From positions 1 through 64,000 of the forward strand of contig NZ_AUHY01000006.1 of the NCBI RefSeq assembly GCF_000423425.1: a DNA stretch of 64,000 nt, written 5' to 3'. Below are positions 8,711 through 17,431 of the stretch, one piece after another. The DNA is from Meiothermus rufus DSM 22234 (GTDB lineage Bacteria > Deinococcota > Deinococci > Deinococcales > Thermaceae). Every line of letters starts with the position of its first letter. Position 1 is the first letter of the stretch. A program made the position numbers and the translations under genes. The notes under the pieces were generated by a model, which saw only the letters and a list, made by a program, of their open reading frames with translations, ran no database searches and was not told where the DNA came from.

Positions 8711-9235
8711 TTGCCTAGCAAGCGCAACATCGAAAAACTCGAGGCGCTGACCGCCATGCTCAAGCAGGCGGAAGGCTCGTTCTTCTTGGTGAACTATCAG
8801 GGGCTCGAGGCAGGGCCAACCGGCAAGCTCCGCCGGGTAGTGCGGGAGAAGGGGGGCGAGCTTTTCGTCGCCAAGAACACCCTTATCCGCAAAGCCCTGA
8901 GCGAGCTGGGCCTACCGGAGATCGAAGGCCTGCAAGGGCCTTCAGCGGTGGTAGTTTTCCAAGACCCTGCCGCGGTAGCCAAGGCTCTAAAAGAGTTCGC
9001 CAAGACGAACGATAAAGGCATTCCTGCCTTTAAGGCGGGCCTGCTGGCAGGACAGGCCCTCACGGGCCAGCAGGTAGAGGCCTTGGCCGACCTGCCCAGC
9101 CAGAAGGAGCTGCAGGCCGAACTTGTTGGTGTGCTCTCGGCCACGATGTCCAATTTCGTGGGTGTACTGGGAGCAAAGGCACAGGAACTGGTGGGCATTT
9201 TGGAAGCCCAGGTACAGAAACTAGAGGCCGCCTAG
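8711..9235 (+). CDS. rplJ: 50S ribosomal protein L10
   Basis: Forms the base of the L7/L12 stalk on the large subunit. The 174-residue protein has the expected start [12 protein letters not shown], the RNA-binding [13 protein letters not shown], and a long C-terminal helix ([18 protein letters not shown]) that docks L12 dimers. The start codon is TTG at 8711, four bases after AGGAGGAAC and in the only position that fits the family N-terminus. A rare start codon in a highly expressed gene may help autoregulation. Confidence 0.96.
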   Translation: MPSKRNIEKLEALTAMLKQAEGSFFLVNYQGLEAGPTGKLRRVVREKGGELFVAKNTLIRKALSELGLPEIEGLQGPSAVVVFQDPAAVAKALKEFAKTNDKGIPAFKAGLLAGQALTGQQVEALADLPSQKELQAELVGVLSATMSNFVGVLGAKAQELVGILEAQVQKLEAA

Positions 9236-9254
9236 GCCAAAAAGGAGGAAGGAA

Positions 9255-9635
9255 ATGGCTTTGGATATTGCTGCGATCAAGGCTCAACTCTCCAATGCAA
9301 CCGTGCTGGAACTCAAGCAACTCATTGATGAGCTCAAGGAGGAGTGGGGTGTAACCGCGGCGGCCCCGGTGGCGGTGGCTATGCCGGGTGCAGCGGCGGG
9401 TGCGGCAGCCCCGGCGGCGGAAGAGAAGACGGAGTTTGATGTGATCCTGAAGGAAGCTGGGGCCCAGAAGCTCAACGTCATCAAGGAGCTCCGGGCCATC
9501 ACCGGACTGGGCCTGAAGGAGGCCAAGGACCTGGCCGAGGCTGGCGGTGTGGTCAAGGAAGGTGTTTCCAAAGAGGAAGCCGAGAAGATCAAGAAGCAGC
9601 TCGAGGACGCTGGCGCCAAGGTGGAGCTCAAGTAA
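9255..9635 (+). CDS. rplL: 50S ribosomal protein L7/L12
   Basis: The multimeric stalk protein that recruits translation GTPases. At 126 residues it has the N-terminal dimerisation helices ([20 protein letters not shown]), an alanine-rich hinge (about residues 36-56) and the C-terminal domain with the factor-binding segment [13 protein letters not shown]. It follows rplJ by 19 bases with GGAGGAAGGAA ahead of the ATG. A strong terminator ends the operon. Confidence 0.98.
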   Translation: MALDIAAIKAQLSNATVLELKQLIDELKEEWGVTAAAPVAVAMPGAAAGAAAPAAEEKTEFDVILKEAGAQKLNVIKELRAITGLGLKEAKDLAEAGGVVKEGVSKEEAEKIKKQLEDAGAKVELK

Positions 9636-9669
9636 GCTCTTGCGACCGTAGGGCCCTGCGCTGGCCTGT

Positions 9670-9696
9670 GCCCCTGGCTTCGGCTAGGGGCTTTTT
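9670..9696 (+). terminator. rplJL intrinsic terminator
   Basis: GCCCCTGGC (9670-9678) pairs with GCTAGGGGC (9683-9691) around a TTCG tetraloop, with one G-T wobble, then five T residues. It is a textbook intrinsic terminator. The -10 box of the next gene begins five bases later. Confidence 0.92.
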
Positions 9697-9713
9697 GTTT
9701 TATAGTGAGCGTG

Positions 9714-10850
9714 ATGTCTGGCTACGATGTGCTGATTGTGGGGGCAGGGATTATCGGGGCGGCCTGTGCCTACCGCCTAGCCGAACGGGGGTTGCGGGTG
9801 GGGGTGCTCGAGCGGGCCCCGGCTCCGGCTATGGGCTCCACCGGCAAGAGCGCTGCGGGGGTGCGGGTGCAATTTACCGAGGCCACCAATATTCTTCTGT
9901 CCTGGCACTCCATTCAGGAGTACCGGCAGATGCCCGAGGCGGCCTACCGGCCCATTGGCTACTTGCTTTTGGTACCCGAAGGCCAGTGGGCCGCGCACCT
10001 GGAGGGCGTGGCGCTGCAACAGCAACTGGGCGTGCCGGTGGAGGTGCGCGACCTCGAGGCAGCCCAGGAGTGGTTCAACTTTTTACCGCTGGCAAAGGGC
10101 CTAGAGCCCATCCGGGGGGCGACCTACGGCCCTGCCGACGGCATCGTAGACCCCCACGGCATCTGCCTGGCGTATTTGCACCGGGCGCGGGCGCTGGGGG
10201 CCGAACTTTATACCGGGACCGAGTTTCTGGCCGCCGAACCCGATGGCGTTGGTTGGCAGGTGCAGACCTCGAGGGGCCTTTTTACGGCCCGCTACGTGCT
10301 GAATGCCGCGGGGGCCTGGGCCGGCGAGGTGGGCCGGCGGGCGGAGCTTTCCATTCCGGTAGAGCCGGCCCGGCGGATGGTCTTCTGCACCGCACCGGTG
10401 CCACACCCCTACTGGCATCCCCTGACCATCGACCTTTCCAGCGGCTTCTGGTTTCGCCCCGAACACGACCGGCTGATTTTTGGCCGCAGCAACCCCGCCG
10501 ACCTGGGCTTCCAGGAAGGCATGGACTGGGCCTGGCTCGAGCCCACCCTGGAGGTGGGCCTGGCCCGCTTCCCCTGGCTAGAGCGCCTTCAGCTCGACCA
10601 AAGGGCTAGCTGGTGGGGCTACTACGAGATCACCCCCGACCACAATCCCATCCTGGGGCATATGCCGGGCGTGGAAGGCTGGGTGAACGCCTGCGGCTTC
10701 TCCGGCCACGGGGTGCAGCAGGCCGCCATGGTGGGCCGCCTGATGGCCGAGGAAATTGTTCTGGGCCAAGCCCAGAGCCTAGACATCACGCCTTTGCGCT
10801 ACGAGCGCTTCCTAAGGGAAAAGCGGTTGGTGGAAAAGAACATCGTCTAG
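9714..10850 (+). CDS. FAD-dependent amine/amino-acid oxidoreductase (DAO family)
   Basis: A 378-residue flavoprotein. DVLIVGAGIIGAACAYRLAE is the N-terminal FAD dinucleotide fold, AAGAWAGEVGRRA the second FAD contact, and GWVNACGFSGHGVQQA the C-terminal flavin motif of the sarcosine oxidase beta / DadA group. It probably oxidises a secondary amine or amino acid; the substrate is not evident. The ATG at 9714 is chosen because TATAGT (9701-9706) lies seven bases upstream and the first residues then lead straight into the FAD motif. It converges on the hydrolase gene with a four-base overlap. Confidence 0.87.
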   Translation: MSGYDVLIVGAGIIGAACAYRLAERGLRVGVLERAPAPAMGSTGKSAAGVRVQFTEATNILLSWHSIQEYRQMPEAAYRPIGYLLLVPEGQWAAHLEGVALQQQLGVPVEVRDLEAAQEWFNFLPLAKGLEPIRGATYGPADGIVDPHGICLAYLHRARALGAELYTGTEFLAAEPDGVGWQVQTSRGLFTARYVLNAAGAWAGEVGRRAELSIPVEPARRMVFCTAPVPHPYWHPLTIDLSSGFWFRPEHDRLIFGRSNPADLGFQEGMDWAWLEPTLEVGLARFPWLERLQLDQRASWWGYYEITPDHNPILGHMPGVEGWVNACGFSGHGVQQAAMVGRLMAEEIVLGQAQSLDITPLRYERFLREKRLVEKNIV

Positions 10851-11659
10851 CCCAAGGCCCGCCATAGGGGGCTTTGGGGGTTGGCCAGGGCCTCTAGGAT
10901 GTTGAAGTGGTGGTAGCCGGGCAGCACCATCACCTCGGGGCAGTTCTGCGGCCAGGCCTGGTGCAAGAGCTGGCTCTGACGGTGAAACTCGCTGGACTCG
11001 AGGGCCCCCACCGCCAGCACCAGCGGGGCGGGGAGGGTGGGCTTTTTATGAACCGGGCTACAGGCTCGAGCCTGGGCGCTGTCTAGCCGTAGGTCGGCGT
11101 TGACCGAGACCTGAAGAAGGGGCGTCAGGTCGAACAGGCCGCTGAGGGCCAGCCCCCCCACAATGGCCTGGTCTGGCACACCGTAGTCGGCCCACTGGGT
11201 GGCGAATAGCTCGGCGGTCAGGTGTCCCCCGGCGGAGTGCCCGCTAAGAACCATGCGCTGGCTGTCGGCCCCGTAGCGAGGGGCCTGGTGGTAAAGCCAG
11301 GCTACCGCCCGGCGGCACTGCTCGGTGATCTCGGCCAGGCTGACTGCAGGGCACAGGGGGTAGTTCAGCACCGCCAGGCTAAGGCCTGCCTCCACCAGGG
11401 GTGGGGCTAGCCAGGAGAAGTCGTCCTTGTCGAAGGCCCGCCAGTAGCCACCGTGGATGAAGACCAGCAGGAGGCGGCTTTTTTGTGCGGGAAAGAGGTC
11501 GAGGGTCTCCTTAGGCCCGGGGCCATAGGCCAGGTTGGCCCGGTAGGCTAGCTGCGCCCGCGCGGCCCGGGAATCCTCGGCCCAGCGGCGGAAGTATTCG
11601 GCATGCTCGGGTACCGAGAGCCGGGGGTTGTACTGGAGTTCGTGCCAGGAGGGTTCCAT
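10847..11659 (-). CDS. alpha/beta hydrolase, probable kynurenine formamidase
   Basis: A 270-residue hydrolase with the oxyanion motif VFIHGGYWRAF, the nucleophile elbow SGHSAGGHL and a C-terminal catalytic His in GYHHFNILEAL. HGGYW-type hydrolases include the formamidases that hydrolyse N-formylkynurenine. The tryptophan dioxygenase and kynureninase genes on the same strand would need exactly this step, and no other candidate is present. The ATG at 11659 begins the conserved MEPSWHELQYNPRLSVPEH; the frame stays open for 60 codons upstream, but that part lies in an IS605-like remnant. It is separated from livF by that remnant. Confidence 0.75.
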   Translation of the reverse strand: MEPSWHELQYNPRLSVPEHAEYFRRWAEDSRAARAQLAYRANLAYGPGPKETLDLFPAQKSRLLLVFIHGGYWRAFDKDDFSWLAPPLVEAGLSLAVLNYPLCPAVSLAEITEQCRRAVAWLYHQAPRYGADSQRMVLSGHSAGGHLTAELFATQWADYGVPDQAIVGGLALSGLFDLTPLLQVSVNADLRLDSAQARACSPVHKKPTLPAPLVLAVGALESSEFHRQSQLLHQAWPQNCPEVMVLPGYHHFNILEALANPQSPLWRALG

Positions 11660-11664
11660 CTTGC

Positions 11665-12020
11665 TCGTGACGACTCCCCGGACTAAAGTCCAGGGCTTCT
11701 CGGGAATCATAGCATGGCTATGCCCGAAGGCCCCGTCCAGGCCCAGCATCGCATCGCGACGCAATACCTTGACTCCGTATCGGCAGGCGAGCGCTATGCT
11801 CAAGCTCTGCCATGGGTTTGCGTTTGGAGTTTTACCCACCGGACTACCCGGTGGAACCCCCTACCCCAAGTTTCAAGGTTCGCCGGGGACTTGCGTCCCC
11901 ATAGGGAATTGTAGCATACCTGTTGTCCAACACAGCAGTCCACCTGCGGTGGACGTGAGGGTCAGATTGCGCCGACGCCGAGCGCGGCGCAATCCCCCGG
12001 TTTGAAAACCGGGGGATTAT
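11665..12020 (-). mobile_element. IS200/IS605-like remnant (palindrome-associated, no transposase)
   Basis: About 355 bases of non-coding DNA between the hydrolase and livF. At the hydrolase end, minus strand AAGCCCTGGACTTTAGTCC followed by GGGGAGTCGTCAC looks like the right end (guide-RNA hairpin) of tnpB elements. At the livF end two adjacent perfect hairpins occur: ATTGCGCCG/CGGCGCAAT (11966-11993) and AATCCCCCGGTT/AACCGGGGGATT (11991-12018). No tnpA or tnpB coding sequence remains. The right end stops about six bases before the hydrolase ATG, and a TATGAT inside it could drive that gene. Identification is by pattern memory, not by search. Confidence 0.45.
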
Positions 12021-12042
12021 AGCCCCCCACGCCCCCTCTTCT

Positions 12043-12753
12043 CTAAACGCTCAGATACCGCTTCCATACCTCGGGCTGGTGCCGGAGGGCCTGGGAGTCG
12101 CCCTGCCAGACCACCCGCCCTCGCTCCAGGATGGTGTGCTGGTCGGCCAGGGCGATAAGCCGCTCGATGTACTTGTCGATGACCAGGATGGTCTGGCCGC
12201 TTTCCTTGAGGAGGCGCAAAGCGCGCCAGATTTCCTGGCGCAACAGGGGGGCCAGGCCTTCGGTGGCCTCGTCCAGGATGAGCAGCCGGGGGTTGGTCAT
12301 CAGGGCCCGGCCAATGGCCAGCATCTGCTGCTCGCCGCCGGAAAGCTGGTAGCCCAGGTGGTGCTGGCGCTCCTTCAGGCGGGGGAAAAGCGCGTAGATC
12401 CGCGAGAGGGTCCAGGGGTTGGGGCTTTGGTTGCGGTTGGCGGCAAAGGCCACCAGGTTCTCCTTCACGGTAAGGTTGGGGAAGATCTGCCGGCCCTCCG
12501 GCACCAGGGCAATGCCCCGGGCGGCGATCTGCTCGGGCGGCAGGCCGTCGATGCGCGCGCCGGCGAAGCGAATCTGGCCGGCGCGGGGTGGGGTCAGGCC
12601 CATAATGGAGCGCACCGTGGTGGTCTTGCCCATCCCGTTGCGGCCCAGCAGGGTGGCGACCTGGCCCGGTAGAATCTCCAGGTGGACGTCGAAGAGCACC
12701 TGGCTGGGGCCGTAGGCGGTCTGGAGTCCCCGGATTTCCAGCAGTGGATTCAC
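12043..12753 (-). CDS. livF: LIV-type ABC transporter ATPase (LivF)
   Basis: One of two ATPases of a branched-chain-amino-acid-type importer. The 236-residue protein has Walker A GRNGMGKTTT, signature LSGGEQQMLAIGRAL, Walker B LLILDEATEGLAP and the short LivF C-terminus. It overlaps livG by four bases (ATGA). Its position downstream of tryptophan and anthranilate genes suggests an aromatic substrate such as tryptophan, kynurenine or anthranilate rather than leucine; that is inference from context. Confidence 0.92.
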   Translation of the reverse strand: MNPLLEIRGLQTAYGPSQVLFDVHLEILPGQVATLLGRNGMGKTTTVRSIMGLTPPRAGQIRFAGARIDGLPPEQIAARGIALVPEGRQIFPNLTVKENLVAFAANRNQSPNPWTLSRIYALFPRLKERQHHLGYQLSGGEQQMLAIGRALMTNPRLLILDEATEGLAPLLRQEIWRALRLLKESGQTILVIDKYIERLIALADQHTILERGRVVWQGDSQALRHQPEVWKRYLSV

Positions 12754-13502
12754 AAAGCCCCTCCTTCGTCGCCCAGATAGGCTTTGTGCACCTCGGGGTT
12801 GGCGCGGATTTCCTCGGGGGGACCCGAGGCGATGACCTGGCCGTAGACCAGCACCGAGATACGCGCTGACAGGCGAAAGACCGCGTTCATATCGTGTTCG
12901 ATCAGCAGGATGGAAAGGCTTTGCCCCAGCCGGGCGATGAGTTCGACCATGCGCTCGGACTCCTCGAGCCCCAGCCCGGCCATGGGCTCGTCCAGAAGCA
13001 ACAGCTTGGGCTGGCAGGCCAGGGCCAGGCCCACCTCGAGCTGCCGCTGCTCGCCGTGGGAGAGCTGGGCCACCGGGGTGTGGTTGCGGGCGCTCAGGCC
13101 CAAGAGCTCGGAGACCTTCTCTGCCTCTTCCCGCAGGCCTCTCTCGCGCGACACCGGCTGCCAGAAGCGGAAGCTGCTGCCCAGGCGGGCCTGTACGGCC
13201 AGCTCGAGGTTCTCCAGCACGGTGTAGTTTTTGTAGAGGTTGGTGATCTGGAAGGTGCGGGCCAGGCCCAGCCGCACCCGCCGGTGCTGCGGCAGGGAGG
13301 TAATCTCCTGCCCGTCGAAGTAAATCCGGCCCCGGGTGGGGGGCAAGGCCCCGCTGATGAGGTTGATCAGGGTGGTTTTTCCTGCCCCGTTGGGGCCGAT
13401 CAGGGCGTGAATCTGGCCGGCCTCGACCTGCAGGTGGCAGTTGTTTACCGCGGCCAGGCCGCCAAACTGCTTGCTGAGGCCCTCTAGCACCAGGAGGCTC
13501 AT
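12750..13502 (-). CDS. livG: LIV-type ABC transporter ATPase (LivG)
   Basis: The second ATPase of the importer, 250 residues. Walker A GPNGAGKTTL, the LivG-specific ITSLPQHRRVRLGLARTFQ segment, signature LSHGEQRQLEVGLAL, Walker B LLLLDEPMAGLG and the C-terminal VHKAYLGDE are all present. The ATG at 13502 begins MSLLVLEGLSKQFGG; longer open reading upstream only shadows livM in another frame. It overlaps livM and livF by four bases each, indicating translational coupling. Confidence 0.93.
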   Translation of the reverse strand: MSLLVLEGLSKQFGGLAAVNNCHLQVEAGQIHALIGPNGAGKTTLINLISGALPPTRGRIYFDGQEITSLPQHRRVRLGLARTFQITNLYKNYTVLENLELAVQARLGSSFRFWQPVSRERGLREEAEKVSELLGLSARNHTPVAQLSHGEQRQLEVGLALACQPKLLLLDEPMAGLGLEESERMVELIARLGQSLSILLIEHDMNAVFRLSARISVLVYGQVIASGPPEEIRANPEVHKAYLGDEGGAL

Positions 13503-14422
13503 AGACCCTTCCTCCGGCGCCATAGCCCGGCTAAGCCCTTGGGGGCAAACAGCACCACCAGCAGCAGGATCACCCCCACCCCAAGCTGCCAGTGGATGGT
13601 CAGGTCTTGCAGCACCTCCTCCACCAGCGACAGCACCACCGCGCCCAGCACCCCGCCCCAGAACTGCCCCACCCCACCCAGGATGACCATCATCATCAGG
13701 TGGCCGGACTGCTGCCAGGCCAGCAGGTTGGGGGAGGCGTACTGGGTGTAGTGGGCCATCAGTACCCCGGCCAGCCCGGCCAGCGTTCCAGCCAGCACGA
13801 AGGCCAAAAGCTGGAAGTAGTAGACCGGGTAGCCCAAAGCTGCGGTGCGCGACTCGTTTTCCCGGATGGCCTGCAGTACCCGGCCAAACCTCGAGCCCAC
13901 CAGGCGGTAAAGCCCGTACAGGCAAGCCGCCAGCACGCCCAGGGTGAGGTAGTAGAGGGTGGTGTCGTTGAGCTCGAACAGACCGAACTCGGGCCGCCTT
14001 GCCCTAAGCCCATCCTCGCCGCCGTACTGTTTGAAGGAGACCACCACGAAGTAGATCATCTGGGCAAAAGCCAGGGTAATCATGATGAAGTAGACCCCCC
14101 GGGTGCGCAAAGAGATGGCCCCAATCAAGAAGGCCAGCAGGGCACACAGCGCCAGGGCCACCGGCCAGATCACCCAGGCCGAGGTCAGTCCTTCGCGGGT
14201 CAGGATGGCCACGGTGTAGGCCCCCACCCCGAAGTAGGCTGCATGGCCGAAACTGACCATACCGCCGTAACCCAGGATCAGGTTGAGGCTGCTGGCGGCC
14301 AGGGCGAAGATCATGATCTTGGTCAGCAGGCCCATGTAGAACTCGAGGCCGGTCGCGCTGGCTACGGGGGGAAAGGCCAAAAGCAGGCCCAAAAGCAGTA
14401 AGAGCCATCCCTTTCGCAACAT
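13499..14422 (-). CDS. livM: LIV-type ABC transporter permease (LivM)
   Basis: A 307-residue permease with about eight to ten membrane helices and the LivM landmarks SLNLILGYGGMVSFGHAAYFGVGAY and IRENESRTAALGYP, the coupling-helix region. It ends in APKGLAGLWRRRKGL. It overlaps livG by four bases and lies ten bases after livH. It works with LivH as the membrane channel for the binding protein encoded upstream. Confidence 0.92.
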   Translation of the reverse strand: MLRKGWLLLLLGLLLAFPPVASATGLEFYMGLLTKIMIFALAASSLNLILGYGGMVSFGHAAYFGVGAYTVAILTREGLTSAWVIWPVALALCALLAFLIGAISLRTRGVYFIMITLAFAQMIYFVVVSFKQYGGEDGLRARRPEFGLFELNDTTLYYLTLGVLAACLYGLYRLVGSRFGRVLQAIRENESRTAALGYPVYYFQLLAFVLAGTLAGLAGVLMAHYTQYASPNLLAWQQSGHLMMMVILGGVGQFWGGVLGAVVLSLVEEVLQDLTIHWQLGVGVILLLVVLFAPKGLAGLWRRRKGL

Positions 14423-14431
14423 CCGGTACTC

Positions 14432-15352
14432 CTAGGTGCGCGCTGGGAACAGGCCCTGGGGCTTGAAGAAGAGCACCACCGCCATCAGCAGATAGATCAG
14501 GATGGAGGCCAGGGCCGGGCCCAGGTTGGAGGCCACCTCGGGCGAGGCCACCTGCCCTAGCAGCAGGGGTAGAAAGGCCCGCCCGGCGGTGTCCACAATG
14601 CCTACCAGCAAGGCCCCCACCAGTGCCCCCTTGATCGAACCGATGCCCCCAATCACAATCACCACAAAGGCCAGTATCAGAATGCTCTCGCCCATGCCCA
14701 CCTGCACGGCCAGAATGGGGCCCAGGAAAGCCCCGGCCACCGCGCAAAGGGCCGCGCCCACCCCAAACAGCAGGGTGAAGAGGGGCTTGATGGGTACCCC
14801 CATGGCCTGGGCCATCTCCCGGTTTGAGGCCCCGGCCCGCAGCCACATGCCGGCTCGGGTGTGGTTGACCAAGAGCAAAAGCAGCACCGCTACCGCCAGC
14901 CCGACCGCAATGATGGTCAGGCGAAAAGCCGAGTAGAAGAGGCCCGGCAGAATTTCCACCGGCCCCGAAAGCCCTTCGGGGGCCGAGAGCAGCAAGGGCT
15001 GGGAGCCCCAGATGAGCCGTACCCCCTCGTTGAGGATGAGGATCAGGGCAAAGGTGGCCAGTACCTGGGAAAGGTGGTCCCGCCGGTAGAGCTGGCGCAG
15101 GATGGAGACCTCGAGCAGCATCCCAATCAGGGCCGTGCCCAGCACCGCCAGCACCACCGCCAGCCAGAAGACCCCGGTGAGGCCCACCAAGGTGGCGGTC
15201 AGGTAGGCCCCGATCATGTACAGCGAGCCGTGGGCCAGGTTGATCATGTCCATGATGCCAAAGACCAGGGTCAGGCCGGCCGCGAGCAGAAAGAGCATCA
15301 GGCCAAACTGCAGGCCGTTCAGCATCTGTTCTAGGAACAAAGAAGGGGGCAT
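14432..15352 (-). CDS. livH: LIV-type ABC transporter permease (LivH)
   Basis: A 306-residue permease beginning MPPSLFLEQMLNGLQFGLML, with the family motifs AGLTLVFGIMDMINLAHGSLY and VVIVIGGIGSIKGALVGALL, and ending in FFKPQGLFPART. Eight or more hydrophobic helices are visible. It starts nine bases after the stop of the binding-protein gene, with no separate promoter, so it is co-transcribed with it. Confidence 0.92.
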   Translation of the reverse strand: MPPSLFLEQMLNGLQFGLMLFLLAAGLTLVFGIMDMINLAHGSLYMIGAYLTATLVGLTGVFWLAVVLAVLGTALIGMLLEVSILRQLYRRDHLSQVLATFALILILNEGVRLIWGSQPLLLSAPEGLSGPVEILPGLFYSAFRLTIIAVGLAVAVLLLLLVNHTRAGMWLRAGASNREMAQAMGVPIKPLFTLLFGVGAALCAVAGAFLGPILAVQVGMGESILILAFVVIVIGGIGSIKGALVGALLVGIVDTAGRAFLPLLLGQVASPEVASNLGPALASILIYLLMAVVLFFKPQGLFPART

Positions 15353-15361
15353 AGGGACGGG

Positions 15362-16525
15362 TTAGCGCAGCTTGCACTGCGATACGTAGGCGTCGCTGTG
15401 GTTGGTGAAGATGGTGCCCACCAGCCGGTTGACGATCTCGCCATTGGGGGCCTGGATCACCTGGCGCAGGTAGTAATTCTGGATGGGGTAGCCGTTGGGG
15501 TTGAACTTCAGGGGGCCTCGAGTGCTGTTAAAGCCGGCCAAAAAAGCCTTGCGCAGCTCGTCTTTTTTGCTCAGGTCGCCGCCCACCGCCCGGATGGCCG
15601 CATCCAGCATCAGGGCGGTGTCGTAGCCTTGCGAGGCGTAGAGGGTGGGGGTGCGGCCATAGGCCTTGCGGAACTCCTCCACAAAGCGCTGGTTCACCGG
15701 GTTGTTGAGCTCGAGGGCCCACTGCGAGCTGTTGTAGACCCCCACCAAAGCCCGGCCCACCGCCCGGATGACGTCGGCATCGGCAGAGAAACCGGGCAGA
15801 AAGAGGGGAATCTCCCGCATCAGGCCCGCTTCGGCATACTGCTTGATGAAGTTAACCCCCATGGCCCCGGGCTCGAAGGCGTAGACCGCTCTGGGCCTAG
15901 CGGCCCGAATCTGGGCAATCTCGGCGGAGAAGTCGAGCTGGTTGAGGCGGTGGTACACCTCGGCCACCACCCGGCCCCTGTAGAAGCGCTTAAAGCCGGT
16001 CAGGGCGTCGCGCCCGGCAGGGTAGTTGGGGGCCAGCAGGAAGACGTTTTCGAAGCGGCGGGTCTGGACATACTGCCCCATGGCCTCGTGCAGATTGTCG
16101 TTCTGCCAGGCGGCGTTGAAGAAGTAGGGGCTGCAGCGCTCCCCGGCGTACTCCGAGGGGCCGGCGTTCAGGCTGATGTAGAAGACCTTTTCCTCGAAGA
16201 TGGCCTCGCCTACCGCCAGCAGGATGTTGGAGAAGATGATACCGGTGAGGAAGTCGACCCGGTCGCGCTTGAGCATCCGGTCCACCGCCTGACGGGCCAC
16301 GTCGGGGTTCTGCTGGTCGTCGGCGATCAGAACCTCCACCGGCAGGCCGCCTAGCTGGTTGTTCAAAAGCCGCACCGCCAGGTTGAAGCCGTCGCGGGCG
16401 TCGATGCCCAAGGCGGCCCCGCCACCGGAGAGGGTGCTGACGAAGCCCACCTTGACGCTGCGCGGCTGGGCCAGGGAAAAACCAACCAACCCCAAGAAAA
16501 CCAACAACCAGAGCACTTTTTTCAT
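15362..16525 (-). CDS. LIV-type periplasmic substrate-binding protein
   Basis: A 387-residue exported receptor of the type I periplasmic fold. It has a Sec signal peptide (MKKVLWLLVFLGLVGFSLAQ) cut near residue 20, then VKVGFVSTLSGGGAALG and RDGFNLAVRLLNNQLGG. The ligand pocket carries Asn and Tyr residues (FYISLNAGPSEYAG) and an RCSPYFFNAAWQND segment seen in receptors for aromatic compounds as well as amino acids. GGAGG precedes the ATG, and a possible -10 TATCAT (16558-16563, minus) suggests a promoter of its own inside the long cluster. Aromatic substrate is inferred from the neighbours. Confidence 0.88.
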   Translation of the reverse strand: MKKVLWLLVFLGLVGFSLAQPRSVKVGFVSTLSGGGAALGIDARDGFNLAVRLLNNQLGGLPVEVLIADDQQNPDVARQAVDRMLKRDRVDFLTGIIFSNILLAVGEAIFEEKVFYISLNAGPSEYAGERCSPYFFNAAWQNDNLHEAMGQYVQTRRFENVFLLAPNYPAGRDALTGFKRFYRGRVVAEVYHRLNQLDFSAEIAQIRAARPRAVYAFEPGAMGVNFIKQYAEAGLMREIPLFLPGFSADADVIRAVGRALVGVYNSSQWALELNNPVNQRFVEEFRKAYGRTPTLYASQGYDTALMLDAAIRAVGGDLSKKDELRKAFLAGFNSTRGPLKFNPNGYPIQNYYLRQVIQAPNGEIVNRLVGTIFTNHSDAYVSQCKLR

Positions 16526-16593
16526 CCTTACCTCCTAGGGCTTGCCGTGTTTGAGGCATGATACCGGGTTTGCCATGATTTGTTGAGCCTCAC

Positions 16594-17421
16594 TCATAGC
16601 TCGGTGCGCACCTGCCACAGCTCGGGGAAGAGCACGACCTCCAGGGCCCGCTTCAAATAGGGCACCCCGGCGGTGCCCCCGCTGCCAGGCTTGTGGCCGA
16701 TGGTGCGCTCGACGGTGGTCAGGTGGTTGAAGCGCCAGCGGCGGAAGTTGTCCTCGAGGTCAACCAGCTTTTCGGCCAGGTAGTAAAGCTCCCAGTGCTC
16801 CTCGGGCTGGTGGTAGACCTGTAGCCAGGCCTGCAGCACCGCAGGGTGGGCCTGGTAGGGCTGGGTGTAGTCGCGCTCCAGCACCTCGGCAGGCAACGGC
16901 AGCCCCCGGGCGGCGAGCAGGCGCAGGGTCAGGTCGTAGAGGCTGGGGGCTTTGAGGGCCTCTTCCAGCCGCTGGTGGTGGGCGGGCTGGTGCCGGTGGG
17001 GCCGCATCATGAAAGGCACTTTGTTGCCCAGCAGAAACTCCACCAGGCGATACTGGTACGACTGGAAGCCCGAGGCCCGCCCAAAGGCCCAGCGGAACTT
17101 CAGGTAGTCGGCGGAGGTCATGGTCTTGAGCACCTCCCAGCTCCGGCTCATCTGCTCCTGGACCCGGCAGACCCGGGTGAGCATCTTGAGGGCCGGGTCT
17201 ACTACCCCCTGGGCCAGCAGCCCCATGGCGGCTTCCAGCTCGTGGATGATGAGCTTCAGCCATAGCTCCTGCACCTGGTGGATCAGGATGAAGAGCATCT
17301 CGTCGTGGGCCGGGGTAAGGGGGTGCTGGGCCGATAGCACCTGCTCAAGCCGCAGGTAGTCGCCGTAGGACAAATCCTGGCCGAAGTCGGTGTGGGCCTG
17401 GGTATAGATCTCGTCCTTCAT
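16594..17421 (-). CDS. kynA: tryptophan 2,3-dioxygenase
   Basis: Haem enzyme that opens the indole ring of L-tryptophan to N-formylkynurenine. The 275-residue protein has the standard TDO sequence: DLSYGDYLRLEQVLSAQHP, the distal-side EMLFILIHQVQELWLKLIIHE, RRWRFNHLTTVERTIGHKPG containing the haem-ligating His, and the substrate loop GSGGTAGVPYLK. It starts ten bases after kynU, so the two are coupled. Confidence 0.96.
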   Translation of the reverse strand: MKDEIYTQAHTDFGQDLSYGDYLRLEQVLSAQHPLTPAHDEMLFILIHQVQELWLKLIIHELEAAMGLLAQGVVDPALKMLTRVCRVQEQMSRSWEVLKTMTSADYLKFRWAFGRASGFQSYQYRLVEFLLGNKVPFMMRPHRHQPAHHQRLEEALKAPSLYDLTLRLLAARGLPLPAEVLERDYTQPYQAHPAVLQAWLQVYHQPEEHWELYYLAEKLVDLEDNFRRWRFNHLTTVERTIGHKPGSGGTAGVPYLKRALEVVLFPELWQVRTEL

Positions 17422-17431
17422 GGCATCCCCT

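Noticed and set aside
11660-11839. 60-codon N-terminal extension of the formamidase-like hydrolase
   Set aside because: The extra residues are encoded by the IS605-like right end and do not resemble hydrolase N-termini; the conserved part begins at 11659.
13502-13925. long N-terminal extension of livG
   Set aside because: It only shadows livM in another frame; livG proteins begin where ATG 13502 begins, and the four-base overlap with livM supports that.
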